Shown: in pieces, positions 19,331 through 28,667 of the stretch
Numbering within the stretch: the first letter of the stretch is position 1
How the letters are laid out: each line of letters starts with the position of its first letter
Source of the DNA: Candidatus Oscillibacter pullicola
GTDB taxonomy: Bacteria; Bacillota; Clostridia; Oscillospirales; Oscillospiraceae
Reading direction: 5' to 3'
NCBI GenBank assembly: GCA_019118935.1
Contig: DWXY01000124.1
Coordinates: 36,329-100,328, forward strand
DNA: 64,000 nt
Notes under the pieces: generated by a model
What the model was told of the DNA's origin: nothing
Seen by the model: the letters and a program-made list of their open reading frames with translations, nothing else
The model's database searches: none
Position numbers and translations under genes: made by a program

Positions 19331-19753
19331 TCAGGCCTTGCGGACCTTGCGGACCGGACGGCGCTTCCGCTTCCTCCGGCGCCCGCCCAGCAGGCCCGCC
19401 AGAAGTCCCCCGCCTGCGCCGCACAGCAGCAGCACGCCCCCGCGGCCCAGCCAGGTGATCTGCTGCCAGCACAGTAGCGCCACAGCCACCACCGCCAGCA
19501 GAAAGCCTGCGGCGCTCACCATGGCGCTGGCCAGGCTTCCCCAGGAGGAGCGGCGGACGCTGAGCATGGCCCCGGCGAAGGACGCCAGACAGCACGACAC
19601 CGCCACGGCGGGAAAGCTCCCCTCCTCCGGCAGCACCGCCTTCACCACCAGCGCGGACAGCAGCACCGTCAGCAGCAGATAGATCCCCAGAGACAGCGCC
19701 GCACCCTCTACGAACACCAGCCACAGGGCTGTCTGTTTCCGCCCGTTACCCAT
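19331..19753 (-). CDS. TIGR04086-type membrane protein
   Basis: MGNGRKQTALWLVFVEGAALSLGIYLLLTVLLSALVVKAVLPEEGSFPAVAVSCCLASFAGAMLSVRR; upstream of yajC. Confidence 0.7.
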   Translation of the reverse strand: MGNGRKQTALWLVFVEGAALSLGIYLLLTVLLSALVVKAVLPEEGSFPAVAVSCCLASFAGAMLSVRRSSWGSLASAMVSAAGFLLAVVAVALLCWQQITWLGRGGVLLLCGAGGGLLAGLLGGRRRKRKRRPVRKVRKA

Positions 19754-19818
19754 AAAAATTCCTCCCCTGTCATCGCTCTATCCGAGCTTATGACAAGGGA
19801 GGGTGGTTTTATGATGGG

Positions 19819-20208
19819 TCAGTCCTTCTTTTCCTCTTCAGAGGGTGCAGCGGTCTCCTCGGCGGGAGTCTCGGGGATCTCCTCGGTCTTCTTGACCTCG
19901 TCCTCTTTCTTCTCCTCCTTGGAGGACTTCTCCTCGCTGGAGGCCTGGACGCCGGTGGTGGAGACGGCCCACTTGGTCAGCTCCATGCGGACCCGGTCGT
20001 CGCTGGTCTCGATGACGATGGTGTCCGGCTTGACCATGACAATCTTGCCCACGATGCCGCCGATGGTGGTGATGGTGTCGCCCTTCTTCAGGCTGTCCCG
20101 CATCTCCTGGGCCTTTTTCTTCCGCTTGTTCTCCGGGCGGATCAGCATGAAGTAGAACACCGCAATGAGAACAACCAGCATGATGATAGAGGAGGAAGCG
20201 CCTTCCAT
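19819..20208 (-). CDS. yajC: Preprotein translocase subunit YajC
   Basis: MLVVLIAVFYFMLIRPENKRKKKAQEMRDSLKKGDTITTIGGIVGKIVMVKPDTIVIETS. Confidence 0.95.
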   Translation of the reverse strand: MEGASSSIIMLVVLIAVFYFMLIRPENKRKKKAQEMRDSLKKGDTITTIGGIVGKIVMVKPDTIVIETSDDRVRMELTKWAVSTTGVQASSEEKSSKEEKKEDEVKKTEEIPETPAEETAAPSEEEKKD

Positions 20209-20282
20209 AACAACAAAACTCCTTTTCGTTACAAAGTCAGAATGACAACATTATAGCAGATGTGCCAGCTTTTGCAAGAGGG

Positions 20283-21416
20283 TCATGCGCGTTTTTCCAA
20301 ATTTCCGCTGTAACGGGCCCGAAAATCCGCGAATGTCCCTTCATCCAGGGCCCGGCGGATCCGGGCGGCCAGCTCATTGTAGAAGTACAGGTTGTGCAGC
20401 ACCGCCAGCCGCAGGGCCAGCACCTCGTCCGCCTTGAACAGGTGCCGGATGTACGCCCGGGAGAAGCTGCGGCAGGCGGGGCAGCCGCAGCTCTCGCTGA
20501 TGGGCCGGGGGTCGGTGGCGTACTTCTCGTTGAGGATGTTCACCGTCCCCTCCCAGGTGAAGAGCTTGCCGTGGCGGCCGTTGCGGGAGGGCATCACGCA
20601 GTCGAAGAAATCCACGCCCCGGGCCACGGCCTCGATGATGTTGCTGGGGGTGCCCACGCCCATGAGGTACCGGGGCTTGTCCTGGGGCATGTGGGGTTCC
20701 ACCGCGTCGATGATCTCGTACATCACCTCCGTGGGCTCCCCCACCGCCAGGCCCCCGATGGCGTAGCCGTCGCAGTCGATCTTCGCGATCTGGTCCATGT
20801 GCCACACCCGCAGGTCCGCAAACGTGGCGCCCTGGTTGATGCCGAAGAGCATCTGCCCCGGGTTCACCGTGTCCGGCAGGGCGTTGAGGCGGTCGTGCTC
20901 GGCCTTGCACCGCTCCAGCCAGCGGGCGGTGCGCTCGCAGCTGGCCTTGGCGTATTCGTAGGTGGCGGGGTTCTCCACGCACTCGTCAAAGGCCATGGCG
21001 ATGTCGCTGCCCAGGTTGGACTGGATCCGCATGGACTCCTCCGGCCCCATGAAGATCCTGTGCCCGTCGATGTGGGAGGCGAAGGTGACCCCCTCCTCCC
21101 GGATCTTCCGCAAAGAGGCCAGGGAGAACACCTGGAACCCGCCGGAGTCCGTCAGGATGGGGCCGTCCCAGTCCATGAACTTGTGGAGCCCCCCCATCTG
21201 CCGGACGATGTGGTCGCCCGGCCGCAGGTGGAGGTGGTAGGTGTTGGAGAGCTCGATCTGACAGCCCACCTCTTTCAGATCATGGGCGGAGACACCGCCC
21301 TTGATGGCCCCCTGGGTGCCCACGTTCATGAACACCGGCGTCTGGACCACGCCGCCATGGGCGCAGGAGAATTCGCCGCGCCGGGCGCGGCCCTCGGTTT
21401 TCAGCACTTTGAACAT
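20283..21416 (-). CDS. tgt: tRNA-guanosine transglycosylase
   Basis: MFKVLKTEGRARRGEF...PVFMNVGTQGAIKG...LTDSGGFQVFSL...CGCPACRSFSRAYIRHL. Confidence 0.97.
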   Translation of the reverse strand: MFKVLKTEGRARRGEFSCAHGGVVQTPVFMNVGTQGAIKGGVSAHDLKEVGCQIELSNTYHLHLRPGDHIVRQMGGLHKFMDWDGPILTDSGGFQVFSLASLRKIREEGVTFASHIDGHRIFMGPEESMRIQSNLGSDIAMAFDECVENPATYEYAKASCERTARWLERCKAEHDRLNALPDTVNPGQMLFGINQGATFADLRVWHMDQIAKIDCDGYAIGGLAVGEPTEVMYEIIDAVEPHMPQDKPRYLMGVGTPSNIIEAVARGVDFFDCVMPSRNGRHGKLFTWEGTVNILNEKYATDPRPISESCGCPACRSFSRAYIRHLFKADEVLALRLAVLHNLYFYNELAARIRRALDEGTFADFRARYSGNLEKRA

Positions 21417-21510
21417 CCAGTGATCTCCTTCAATGTAATATATCTTCGATATGGGGAGGCCGTCCCATTGGACGGGGAATGACAGCCATGATGATGGCTG
21501 GGCATTTCCA

Positions 21511-22086
21511 CCCCCCATTCTCTTTTTGCACGGCGACAAAAAGAGAACGGGCCGTGGACGGTCCAAGAGAAAAAACGCCTCGGCGGGTCGGTCTGCGCAG
21601 GCGCAGCCCTCCTGCCGCCGGCGGGGGATGGTTGGCAGTCCCGCGCGGCAGTCAGGGATGGAAACGCGATGCCCTTGGGGAGTCCTTTGGCCCGGGGATG
21701 TACAGGGATACCCCCTGCTTCTCTTTCCGTTGCCGCTGGCCCGGTGGTTGATGAAAGCCTCCGCAACGGGCCGATGGGAGCATCGGCTCCTACGACCGCT
21801 CGGGCAGCGCGTAGCGAAGCGGAACGCGTGGAAAGAGGAGCTGGTCAAATGCGTTCTTGCAACCCAATTTTCGTTGGCACCCGCGCCGCGGGAATCCGCT
21901 GTCAAGTCCGCACCGCACCCCGCCGCGCCCGTCGGAGCGCCATCTCAAACACGCAGGCACCACCTCACGCCGACCCCCGTACAGCGACTTTGCACGTACG
22001 TGCAAAGTTGCGACCAAGCGCCTTTTTCTCTTCCACCGGGCGCGGCGCATTCTCTTTTTGGGCAAGACCAAAAAGAGAATGGGGGG
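21511..22086 (+). repeat. Interspersed intergenic repeat family 1, copy C
   Basis: Same terminal hairpins and core gcagcgcgtagcgaagcggaacgcgtggaaagaggagctggtcaaatgcgttcttgcaac; diverged, shorter left half. Confidence 0.9.
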
Positions 22087-22143
22087 CGCACCCCCTGTGG
22101 GAACAGCCCCCTGCGGGAGCAGACACCCTCCGCACGGGATGCC

Positions 22144-22593
22144 TCACAGCATCTCCTTGATCTCCTCGCAGAAGCTGGCCGCGGACTCCGTGTCCCGCAT
22201 CACCAAAAAGGCCGTGTCGTCTCCCGCCAGGGACCCCACCATGTAGGCGACGCCCATGTCGTCCAGCGCGGCGCAGGCGGCGCTGGCCAGGCCCGGCATG
22301 GTCTTGATGACCACGATGTTCTGGGCGCTGTCGATGCTGGTAATGCTCTCCCGGAAGATGGTCCGCAGCTTCTCCGCGAAGTTCAGCCGGGTCCGGTTGC
22401 CGGACACGGCGTACTTGTACACCCCATGGCCCACCGGCTCCTTGATGAGGTGCATCTGCTTGATGTCCCGGGAGATGGTGGCCTGGGTGCTGGTGATCCC
22501 CCGCTCCTGGAGACGGACGAGCAGCTGCTCCTGGGTCTCGATATTCTCCTGGCTGATGATCTCCAGGATCATGCTCTGCCGGTCATTTTTCAT
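22144..22593 (-). CDS. argR: Arginine repressor
   Basis: MKNDRQSMILEIISQENIETQEQLLVRLQERGITSTQATISRDIKQMHLIKEP. Confidence 0.95.
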   Translation of the reverse strand: MKNDRQSMILEIISQENIETQEQLLVRLQERGITSTQATISRDIKQMHLIKEPVGHGVYKYAVSGNRTRLNFAEKLRTIFRESITSIDSAQNIVVIKTMPGLASAACAALDDMGVAYMVGSLAGDDTAFLVMRDTESAASFCEEIKEML

Positions 22594-23461
22594 CTTCAAA
22601 TCCTCCTGGCAGCATTTTTTGCGCAAAGATCTCGCAGAAGCTCCGCTCCGACAGCCGCACCAGCCGCACGGTGTGCTTGGACCGGCGGACCTGGATCTTG
22701 TCGTCGGCCTTCAGGGAGAAGGCCCGGCTCTCGTCCACGAACAGGTACACCGGCTTGCGGCCGTTGCGCTCCAGCTCGATGGTCAGCGTGTGCTCCGGCG
22801 AGAGGACATAGGACGAAAAGCGCATGTTGTGGGTGCAGATGGGACAGACCACCATGGTCTGGGCCACCGGCTCCACCACCGGCCCGCCGGCGGAGAGCGA
22901 ATAGGCCGTGGACCCGGTGGGGGTGGCCACGATGACGCCGTCCCCGGCGATGTCCGCCAGGTGCCGGCCGTCGGAGGAGATCTTCAGATGGATCACGTGG
23001 GAGATGGGGCCCTCCCGGATCACCGCGTCGTTGAGGCCCAGATTCGTGTAGATCTGGCGGCCCTCCCGCTGGACGGTCACGTCCAGCATCATCCGCTGCT
23101 CCGTCTGGAAGTCCCAGTCCTTCAGCTTCCGCAAGGCCTCCAGCTCCCCGGCCTCCAGCTCCGCGATGAAGCCCAGGCCCCCCATGTTGATGCCCAGCAC
23201 CGGGATCTTGTTCAGGGCCACCAGCTTGGCCAGGTGCAGGATGGTGCCGTCCCCGCCGAAGGTGATCAGCAGGTCGGCGCTTTTCAGCTCCGCCGTCAGG
23301 GGCCGGGTCTTGTAGTCCCCGTAGGCCCCGTCCTTCTGGTCCTTGAAGGGGGGGCACACCACCGTCTGGAAGCCCATCTCCCGCAAAATGGCGTCCGCCC
23401 TGCGGGTGGCCTCCATGCCCCGGTCCCGGTTGGGGTTGGGGCATAGGATGATCTTTTTCAT
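22583..23461 (-). CDS. nadK: NAD kinase
   Basis: LLITFGGDGTILHLAKLVALNKIPVLGINMGGLGFIAEL...GVIVATPTGSTAYSLSAGGPVV. Confidence 0.95.
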   Translation of the reverse strand: MKKIILCPNPNRDRGMEATRRADAILREMGFQTVVCPPFKDQKDGAYGDYKTRPLTAELKSADLLITFGGDGTILHLAKLVALNKIPVLGINMGGLGFIAELEAGELEALRKLKDWDFQTEQRMMLDVTVQREGRQIYTNLGLNDAVIREGPISHVIHLKISSDGRHLADIAGDGVIVATPTGSTAYSLSAGGPVVEPVAQTMVVCPICTHNMRFSSYVLSPEHTLTIELERNGRKPVYLFVDESRAFSLKADDKIQVRRSKHTVRLVRLSERSFCEIFAQKMLPGGFEDEK

Positions 23462-24282
23462 GGATTGCCTCCCTCTCCGTGCTCTTTCAGGGTCTGGTGG
23501 GACTCATCCACCAGGGCCTTGAGGTCAAATGTACGCTCCTGCCAGGGACCCTTTTCCAGATACCCCAGGTACTCGATGTTCCCCTCCGGGCCCCGGATGG
23601 GGGAATAGGTCAGCCCCAGCACCGCGAAGCCCGCGTCCCTGGCGTGGTCCAGAAAGTGCTCCAGCACCTCCAGGTGGACCGCCGGGTCCCGGACCACGCC
23701 CTTCTTCCCCACCTTCTCGCGCCCGGCCTCGAACTGGGGCTTCACCAGGCAGGCGGCGTGGCCGCCGTCCTTCAGCAGCCCGTTCAGGGGCGGCAGGATC
23801 AGCTTCAGGGAGATGAAGCTCACGTCCACGGAGGCGAAGTCCAGCTCGTCCGGCACCTGCTCGTGGGTGAGGTACCGGGCGTTGGTCCGCTCCAGGCACA
23901 CCACCCTCGGGTCACTGCGGAGCTTCCAGGCCAGCTGGCCGTAGCCCACGTCCACGGCGTAGACCTTTTCCGCGCCGTTTTGCAGCATGCAGTCGGTGAA
24001 GCCGCCGGTGGAGGCACCGATGTCGGCGCAGACCGCGCCGTTCAGGTCGATGGGGAAGGCCGCCATGGCCTTCTCCAGCTTCAACCCACCCCGGCTGACG
24101 TATGCCAGCGTACCGCCCCGGACCTCGATCTGGGCGTCCTCCGCCACGGCGGTGCCGGGCTTGTCCACCCGCTGGCCGTTCACAAAGACCTCGCCGCTCA
24201 TGATGACCGCCTGGGCCCGCTGACGGCTCTCCTGAAGGCCCCGCTCCGTCAGCAGGACGTCCAGCCGTTTTTTTCCGCTCAT
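23458..24282 (-). CDS. tlyA: TlyA family rRNA (cytidine-2'-O)-methyltransferase
   Basis: MSGKKRLDVLLTERGLQESRQRAQAVIMSGEVFVNGQRVDKPG...ADIGASTGGFTDCMLQNGA. Confidence 0.93.
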   Translation of the reverse strand: MSGKKRLDVLLTERGLQESRQRAQAVIMSGEVFVNGQRVDKPGTAVAEDAQIEVRGGTLAYVSRGGLKLEKAMAAFPIDLNGAVCADIGASTGGFTDCMLQNGAEKVYAVDVGYGQLAWKLRSDPRVVCLERTNARYLTHEQVPDELDFASVDVSFISLKLILPPLNGLLKDGGHAACLVKPQFEAGREKVGKKGVVRDPAVHLEVLEHFLDHARDAGFAVLGLTYSPIRGPEGNIEYLGYLEKGPWQERTFDLKALVDESHQTLKEHGEGGNP

Positions 24283-26129
24283 GTATGCGCCTCCTGTACC
24301 GCCCGGGCGATGCCCGCGGCGTCGATTCCGGCCTCCTGTTCCAGCTGGGGCACCGTGCCCTCCGGCAGGAAGGTCTTGCCCAGGTTGATGAGCACCAGCT
24401 TCTCCGGCGCCTGGCCGTGCTGGGCCAGGATGGCCGCCGCCCGCTGGCCCACGCACCCGGCGCCGAAGGCGTCCTCCGCCACCGCCAGCAGCTTCTTCCC
24501 CGCCAGCCAGGGCGCCAGCGTCTCATACTCCAGGGGGGAGATCTGATTCAGCTTCAGCACCTCCGTCCGGATGCCCTGCCGTTCCAGCAGGTCCGCCGCC
24601 GCCAGGGCCTGGTTCACCAGCACGCCGTAGGTGAGGATGGCGGCGTCCGCCCCCTCCCGGAGCCGGACCACCGGCGCGCCGGACCGGTCCTCCCGGTAAT
24701 CGCCCTCGCCGCCCCGGGGATACCGGACCGCCACAGGGCCGTCGATCTCAAACAATGCCTGCCGCAGCATCCGCCGCAGCTCCGCGAAGCTGGCGGGGCA
24801 CAGCACCGTGAACCCCGGGATCTCCGACAGGAACAGCGCGTCGAAGCAGCCGTGGTGGGTCTCGCCGTCGGCGCCCACCAGACCCGCCCGGTCCACCCCC
24901 AGCACCACATGGAGCTGCTGGAGGGCCACGTCGTGGATCAGCATGTCGTAGCCCCGCTGCAGGAAGGACGAGTACACGGCAAACACCGGGAGCATCCCCT
25001 GCTTGGCAAGGCCCGCCGCCATTGCCACCCCGTGCCCCTCGGCGATGGCCACGTCGAAGAACCGGTCCGGGAACTCCCTGGCAAAGGGGGCAAGGCCGGT
25101 GCCGTCCGCCATGGCGGCGGTGATGGCGCAGACCCGCCCGTCCTCTGCGGCGCAGGCGGCCAGCGTCTTGCCGAACACGGCGGAGAAGTCGTCTCCCCCG
25201 CTCTTCTTCACAAGACCCGTCTCCGGGTCGAAGGGGCCCACGCCGTGGAACTTGTCCGGGTTCTGCTCCGCGAAGGCGTAGCCCTTGCCCTTCACCGTCT
25301 TCACATGGACCACCACCGGGCACTGGAGCTCCCGGGCCCAGGCCAGCACGTGGACCAGCCGGTCTAGGTCGTGGCCGTCGATGGGCCCCAGGTAGGTGAA
25401 GCCCATGTCCTCGAACAGGGTGCTGCCGGGCCACAGGGCCTTTTTCAGGGACGTCTTCACCTTGTGGTTGAACCGGTACAGCCGGTTCTCCATGGGGTGC
25501 TGGCCGAAGAGGCTCCGGTACCACTTTTTAAAGTGATAGTAGGCGGGCTTGGAGCGGATCTGGCTCAGATGGCTGTCCACCGCCCCCACGTTGGGGTTGA
25601 TGGACATGCCGTTGTCATTGAGGATCACGATCAGGGGCTCGCCGGAGGCGCCGGCGTTATTGAGCCCCTCGTAGGCCAGCCCCCCGGTGAGGGCGCCGTC
25701 CCCGATCAGGGCCAGAACGCTGTAATCCCCATGCTGTAAAGTTCTTGCCCTTGCCATTCCAAGAGCCACGGAAACGGAGTTGGAGGCGTGTCCGGCGATG
25801 AAGGCGTCGTGTTCGCTCTCCCGGGGCTTGGGGAAGCCGGAGAGGCCGCCGAACTGCCGCAGGGTGTCAAACAGCGCCTGCCGGCCCGTGAGGGCCTTGT
25901 GGACGTAGCACTGGTGCCCCACGTCGAACACCAGCCGGTCCTTCGACGTGTCGAAGACCCGGTGGATGGCCACCGTCAGCTCCACCGCCCCCAGGTTGGA
26001 GGCCAGATGCCCGCCGGTTTTGGACACATGCTCCACCAGGAACTGCCGCAGCTCCCGGCACAGGGGCTCCAGCTGGTCCCGGTCCAGGGCCTTCACGTCC
26101 GCCGGGGTATGGATATTCTCTAAGATCAA
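24279..26129 (-). CDS. dxs: 1-deoxy-D-xylulose-5-phosphate synthase
   Basis: GHQCYVHKALTGR..., LIGDGALTGGLAYEGLNNAG, MTFxx-type C-terminal transketolase domains. Confidence 0.97.
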   Translation of the reverse strand: MILENIHTPADVKALDRDQLEPLCRELRQFLVEHVSKTGGHLASNLGAVELTVAIHRVFDTSKDRLVFDVGHQCYVHKALTGRQALFDTLRQFGGLSGFPKPRESEHDAFIAGHASNSVSVALGMARARTLQHGDYSVLALIGDGALTGGLAYEGLNNAGASGEPLIVILNDNGMSINPNVGAVDSHLSQIRSKPAYYHFKKWYRSLFGQHPMENRLYRFNHKVKTSLKKALWPGSTLFEDMGFTYLGPIDGHDLDRLVHVLAWARELQCPVVVHVKTVKGKGYAFAEQNPDKFHGVGPFDPETGLVKKSGGDDFSAVFGKTLAACAAEDGRVCAITAAMADGTGLAPFAREFPDRFFDVAIAEGHGVAMAAGLAKQGMLPVFAVYSSFLQRGYDMLIHDVALQQLHVVLGVDRAGLVGADGETHHGCFDALFLSEIPGFTVLCPASFAELRRMLRQALFEIDGPVAVRYPRGGEGDYREDRSGAPVVRLREGADAAILTYGVLVNQALAAADLLERQGIRTEVLKLNQISPLEYETLAPWLAGKKLLAVAEDAFGAGCVGQRAAAILAQHGQAPEKLVLINLGKTFLPEGTVPQLEQEAGIDAAGIARAVQEAHT

Positions 26130-26145
26130 ATGACCCAGCCTCCTC

Positions 26146-26724
26146 TCAGCGGTGGAACAGGTGCAGAAACCGTCCCACCCAGTAGACCACGCTGGTGCTT
26201 TTGTTCAGGGCCACCGTCTTGCCCAGGGCCTTGCCGCCGATGGTGAGGCCGGACACCAGGGCCGTCACCGCCACGCTCAGCAGCACGCTCTCCGGCAGGG
26301 CGAAGGCCGTCTGGAGCCGCACCACGATCACGGCGGTGGTGGTGCCGCTGACGATGCCGCAGATGTCCCCCACCACGTCGTTGCAGACGCTGGACACCCG
26401 CCCGGCGTTCCGCAGCAGGACCAGCGCCTCCTTGGCGCCGGGCTCCTTGTGGGCGGCCATGGAGTGAAAGGGCCTGGGGTCCGCCGCCGTGACCGCCACG
26501 CCGATGATGTCGAACAGGATGCCCAGGCCGATGAACACCGCCAGCACCAGCGCGGCAGCCGCCGCGCCCGCGCCGCTGAGACTGGTCTCCGACGCAAGGC
26601 TCAATGCCGCGGACAGGACGATGGCAAGAAAAAAGACCTGCACGGCCCACCGGTAGGGGCCCGGCCTCTCCCGCTCCCGTCCGCGCTTTCGCTTTGGGGT
26701 ATCGCTCAAAAAAAGTCCCTCCAC
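26146..26724 (-). CDS. oapA: Four-TM membrane protein, probable OLE-associated protein OapA
   Basis: Four hydrophobic segments (VQVFFLAIVLSAALSLA, AAAALVLAVFIGLGILFDIIGVAV, ICGIVSGTTTAVIVV, LLSVAVTALVSGLTIGG); position between the structured region and dxs. A TTG start at 26709 behind ggaggg is possible. Confidence 0.75.
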   Translation of the reverse strand: MEGLFLSDTPKRKRGRERERPGPYRWAVQVFFLAIVLSAALSLASETSLSGAGAAAAALVLAVFIGLGILFDIIGVAVTAADPRPFHSMAAHKEPGAKEALVLLRNAGRVSSVCNDVVGDICGIVSGTTTAVIVVRLQTAFALPESVLLSVAVTALVSGLTIGGKALGKTVALNKSTSVVYWVGRFLHLFHR

Positions 26725-26743
26725 TTGGGAATGAATTCAAGTT

Positions 26744-27402
26744 GGCTAAGCCGGCGGCGGCGGAAAAGGTAAATCTTACGGCTTAGGTACGGGTTGGATT
26801 TCCCCGCGGCACACCTCTCGTTGCCGATGGAGGCGGTTCCCCCTTCGGTGCCGCGGCACAGTGTCGCCAGCCATGCCACCCGATCGCCACTTAGTCCGCA
26901 CTGCAATCCCTTTTCAGCCCGGTCAGGACAGCCTAGGTGATTTCCACCCCAGTCGATCCGTCCCTTTAGCCTCTTTTGCAAACCGGGTTTCAGGGGGCGA
27001 TCAAACGGGCCCTCCGGCCAGAGGGCCCCGCCTGTTGTTCCCCCATCCACCCGCCTCACGCAAGGCAGGCTACGTCTGCACACAGCGTTACGGCCCCCCA
27101 GGGCCGATGCACCGCGCTGCAGGTTCATCAGCTGCTTCGTACGCGGCCCGGAATACCACACTGGGAGTACGTCCGCGCACAAGAACAGGTCTCCACGGAA
27201 ACAGGGTCATCATCACCATGCCATTGGAAAGCGCCCTGAGTCCGCAAGCGCAGGCAAAGCCAGGCTTCCCCCCAGCACCCACCCGAAACTGGGCGTATCA
27301 AGCAGGCACCAGAGGTTTCATCGGTGTGCCCTTCAGAGGATTTTTAGCCCCTCCTTCGGAGACGGATGATCTGACTAGAATACTGCGCCGCCGCTTAGCG
27401 CC
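26744..27402 (-). ncRNA. ole: OLE (ornate, large, extremophilic) RNA
   Basis: ~660 nt without credible ORF between ispA and the oapA-like gene/dxs (canonical OLE locus); own promoter; 5' gctaagcggcggcg pairs with 3' ccggcttagc. Confidence 0.82.
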
Positions 27403-27406
27403 ATAC

Positions 27407-27435
27407 AGTATATCACAAATCTAATAAATATACAA
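27407..27435 (-). promoter_or_regulatory. Sigma-A-like promoter of OLE RNA (TTGTAT-N17-TATACT)
   Basis: Minus strand ttgtat-atttattagatttgtga-tatact ending ~5 nt before the proposed RNA start. Confidence 0.75.
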
Positions 27436-27516
27436 CATATTCCGTATATGCGTCCGTAAATTTTTTGTGACCGGCCGGGCTGTCCTCCCGGGGCGGACAG
27501 CCCCCGGCACCGGGCA

Positions 27517-27543
27517 GAAAAAGGGCCGCCGGACGGCGGCCCC
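27517..27543 (-). terminator. Intrinsic terminator after ispA
   Basis: Minus strand gggccgccgtccggcggccctttttc, 6-30 nt after the ispA stop. Confidence 0.75.
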
Positions 27544-27549
27544 CGCTCT

Positions 27550-28431
27550 TCACTTGTTCCGCTCCGCCAGGGAGTCCGCCAGGGCGGCCAGGAAGCCGTC
27601 CGTGTCCCAGTCCGCCACCGCGGCCTTGGCCGCCTCCGTGCGGGCGCGGACCGCCCGGCCGCAGCCCTCCAGCCCCAGCAGGTCCACGAAGGTGACCTTC
27701 CCCTCCTCTTTGTCGGAGCCGATGGGCTTGCCGAACTCCGCCGCGTCGCCGCACACGTCCAGCATATCGTCCCGGATCTGGAAGGCCAGGCCCAGCTCCT
27801 GGGCGTACGTTTCGGCGGCGGCCATCAGCTCGCCGCTTCCGCCCGCCGCGGCCACGCCCAGGCGGCAGGCGCCGGCGATCATGGCCCCGGTCTTGAGGCG
27901 GTGGACCTCCGTCACCTCCGCCTCGGTCCGTGGGGCGTGGAGGGTGTCCAGCACCTGGCCCGCCACCATGCCGTCCGCGCCGGAGGCCTCCGCCAAAATG
28001 CGGCCGCAGGCGGCCCGGCGGCTCTCGTCCAGCCCCGGCGCCGTCAGGATCAGGCGGTAGGCCTCCGGCTGGAGGGCGTCCCCCGCCAGTACGGCCAGGG
28101 TCTCGCCGTAGACCTTGTGGTTGGTGGGCTTGCCCCGGCGCAGGTCGTCGTCATCCATGCAGGGCAGGTCGTCGTGGATCAGGGAGTAGGTGTGGACCAG
28201 CTCCAGGGCGCAGGCCGCGGGCAGGGCCGTCTTCCAGTCCGCAAGGCCCGCCAGCCGGGCGAACTCCAGCGTCAGCACCGGCCGGATGCGCTTGCCCCCG
28301 GCCAGCAGGCTGTACCGCATGGACTCATACAGGTCCCGCCAGTCCGGCTTTCCGGCAAAGAGGGCCTCCAGATACGATTCCACCGCCGTGCGGTAGGTCT
28401 CATACCGGGTCTGAAACGCCTGTTCGGTCAT
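27550..28431 (-). CDS. ispA: Polyprenyl (farnesyl/geranyl) diphosphate synthase
   Basis: LLAGGKRIRPVLTLEFARL, LIHDDLPCMDDDDLRRGKPTNHKVYGE, FQIRDDMLDVCGD. Confidence 0.95.
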   Translation of the reverse strand: MTEQAFQTRYETYRTAVESYLEALFAGKPDWRDLYESMRYSLLAGGKRIRPVLTLEFARLAGLADWKTALPAACALELVHTYSLIHDDLPCMDDDDLRRGKPTNHKVYGETLAVLAGDALQPEAYRLILTAPGLDESRRAACGRILAEASGADGMVAGQVLDTLHAPRTEAEVTEVHRLKTGAMIAGACRLGVAAAGGSGELMAAAETYAQELGLAFQIRDDMLDVCGDAAEFGKPIGSDKEEGKVTFVDLLGLEGCGRAVRARTEAAKAAVADWDTDGFLAALADSLAERNK

Positions 28432-28667
28432 CCCTGCTCCTCCTCTCCGAAGGGCAGCTCCACCGGCGCGCCGTCAGGTCCCTTCATCAGCTTGACCACC
28501 TTCTGCTCCGCCGCGTCCAGCTCCTGGGAGCAGGCGGCGATCAGCTTCGTCCCCTCCTCGAACAACGCCAGGGAGTCCGCCAGGGGGGCGTCCCCCTTCT
28601 CCAGGGCCGCCACGATCTCCTCCAGCCGGGCGATCTCCTGCTCGAACGTCTGTTTCTTTGCGCTCAT
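28428..28667 (-). CDS. xseB: Exodeoxyribonuclease VII small subunit
   Basis: TFEQEIARLEEIVAALEKGDAPLADSLALFEEGTKLIAACSQELDAAEQKV. Confidence 0.93.
   Translation of the reverse strand: MSAKKQTFEQEIARLEEIVAALEKGDAPLADSLALFEEGTKLIAACSQELDAAEQKVVKLMKGPDGAPVELPFGEEEQG

Noticed and set aside
26861-27424. 187-aa plus-strand ORF and other ORFs inside the OLE-like region
   Set aside because: Low-quality composition and opposite to the promoter direction; better explained by a structured RNA.
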